The translations under genes and the position numbers were made by a program. Shown here piece after piece: positions 56,328-56,585 of a DNA stretch of 56,585 bases (its first letter is position 1; every line of letters begins with the position of its first letter). The notes below the pieces were generated by a model. That model was given only the letters and a program-made list of their open reading frames with translations, was not told where the DNA came from and did no database searches. The stretch is taken from positions 1 through 56,585 of the forward strand of contig JAJFLP010000004.1 in NCBI GenBank assembly GCA_021772635.1, read 5' to 3'. Source of the stretch: Verrucomicrobiota bacterium (GTDB taxonomy: Bacteria > Verrucomicrobiota > Lentisphaeria > JABSQK01 > JAJFLO01).

Positions 56328-56585
56328 ATGTCTTCGTCATACTTCGTCTATATCCTCTATTGTCCAGTTATCGAGAAGTCTTACGTTGGCCAAACGGACC
56401 ATTTAATTCTACGATATTACCGACATCGTGAAGGGAAGAGCCGGTGGACCCGACGAATGAAGAAACCACTAGTTGTTCACTGGGAATTGTTTTCGAATCG
56501 ATCCGACGCCATGAAGCGCGAAAAATTTCTTAAGACAGGGATCGGATTCGAAGAGCGAAGACGGATTGTTACCGAATCAATACGA
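56328..56585 (+). CDS. GIY-YIG nuclease family protein, C-terminus cut by window end
   Basis: 86 codons visible, running to the last base. SYFVYILYCPVIEKSYVGQT is the GIY-YIG core start (FVYIL...YVGQT), followed by HLILRYYRHREG and WELFSNRSDAMKREKFLKTG, which holds the metal-binding-type E in REK. This is the small UPF0213/YhbQ-like single-domain group of about 85-100 residues, so nearly the whole gene is present. Substrate unknown; such proteins are related to the UvrC endonuclease domain. The ATG lies 10 bp after the tRNA. Confidence 0.85.
   Translation, partial: MSSSYFVYILYCPVIEKSYVGQTDHLILRYYRHREGKSRWTRRMKKPLVVHWELFSNRSDAMKREKFLKTGIGFEERRRIVTESIR

Overview
The window is a bacterial chromosome segment of moderate GC content and low coding density. 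Its long intergenic regions are crowded with small inverted-repeat elements. Several traits point to the PVC group (Lentisphaerota, Kiritimatiellota, Verrucomicrobiota or Planctomycetota): large eukaryote-like Ser/Thr kinases with WD40, leucine-rich and TPR-like regions, a DWG variant of the kinase DFG motif, a PEP-CTERM exported protein, TerB-like domains and a degenerate C-terminal TPR signature. This placement is inference from gene content; no rRNA or ribosomal protein gene is present to confirm it.

Layout. 0-5.7 kb: a GAF-domain signalling protein, a tandem TerB-like protein, a two-domain membrane glycosyltransferase, and transaldolase overlapping it. 5.8-11.4 kb: ligA facing an arginine cluster (argB, argD, argF). 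11.9-32.4 kb: a signalling and envelope block. It has a 1044-residue exported TPR-like protein, a receiver-kinase fusion, a group 2-like sigma-70 factor, a zinc-ribbon protein, a zinc-ribbon pseudokinase divergent from a 14-repeat membrane WD40 protein, an NAD-type isocitrate dehydrogenase, a small zinc-ribbon remnant, and a membrane kinase with leucine-rich repeats and a repeated acidic APT(I/L)-E-(K/R)-P tail. The pseudokinase/WD40 pair is bracketed by two inverted copies of a 282-bp repeat.

32.7-50 kb: an acetolactate-synthase-like enzyme, an exported EF-hand-like protein, exported MsrB, two Cys/Met-metabolism PLP enzymes, a Lys/Ala-rich exported coiled-coil protein, then a sulfur assimilation and methionine block: a CymR-like Rrf2 regulator without cysteines, cysK, an iron-sulfur type cysH, cysD, cysN and a metX-metW fusion. 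Sulfate is activated to APS by CysDN, probably reduced directly by CysH (no CysC is visible), fixed by CysK into cysteine, and moved by the PLP enzymes and MetXW toward methionine. Sulfite reductase is not in the window. 50-56.6 kb: a PEP-CTERM protein, a 1520-residue single-chain acetyl/acyl-CoA carboxylase, a tRNA-His preceded by two tandem tRNA fragments, and the start of a GIY-YIG nuclease gene.

At least six families of small, structured, apparently non-autonomous repeats (here called A to F) fill the gaps. Some are nested inside one another, and several supply or touch the stop codons of neighbouring genes. No transposase gene is visible in the window.
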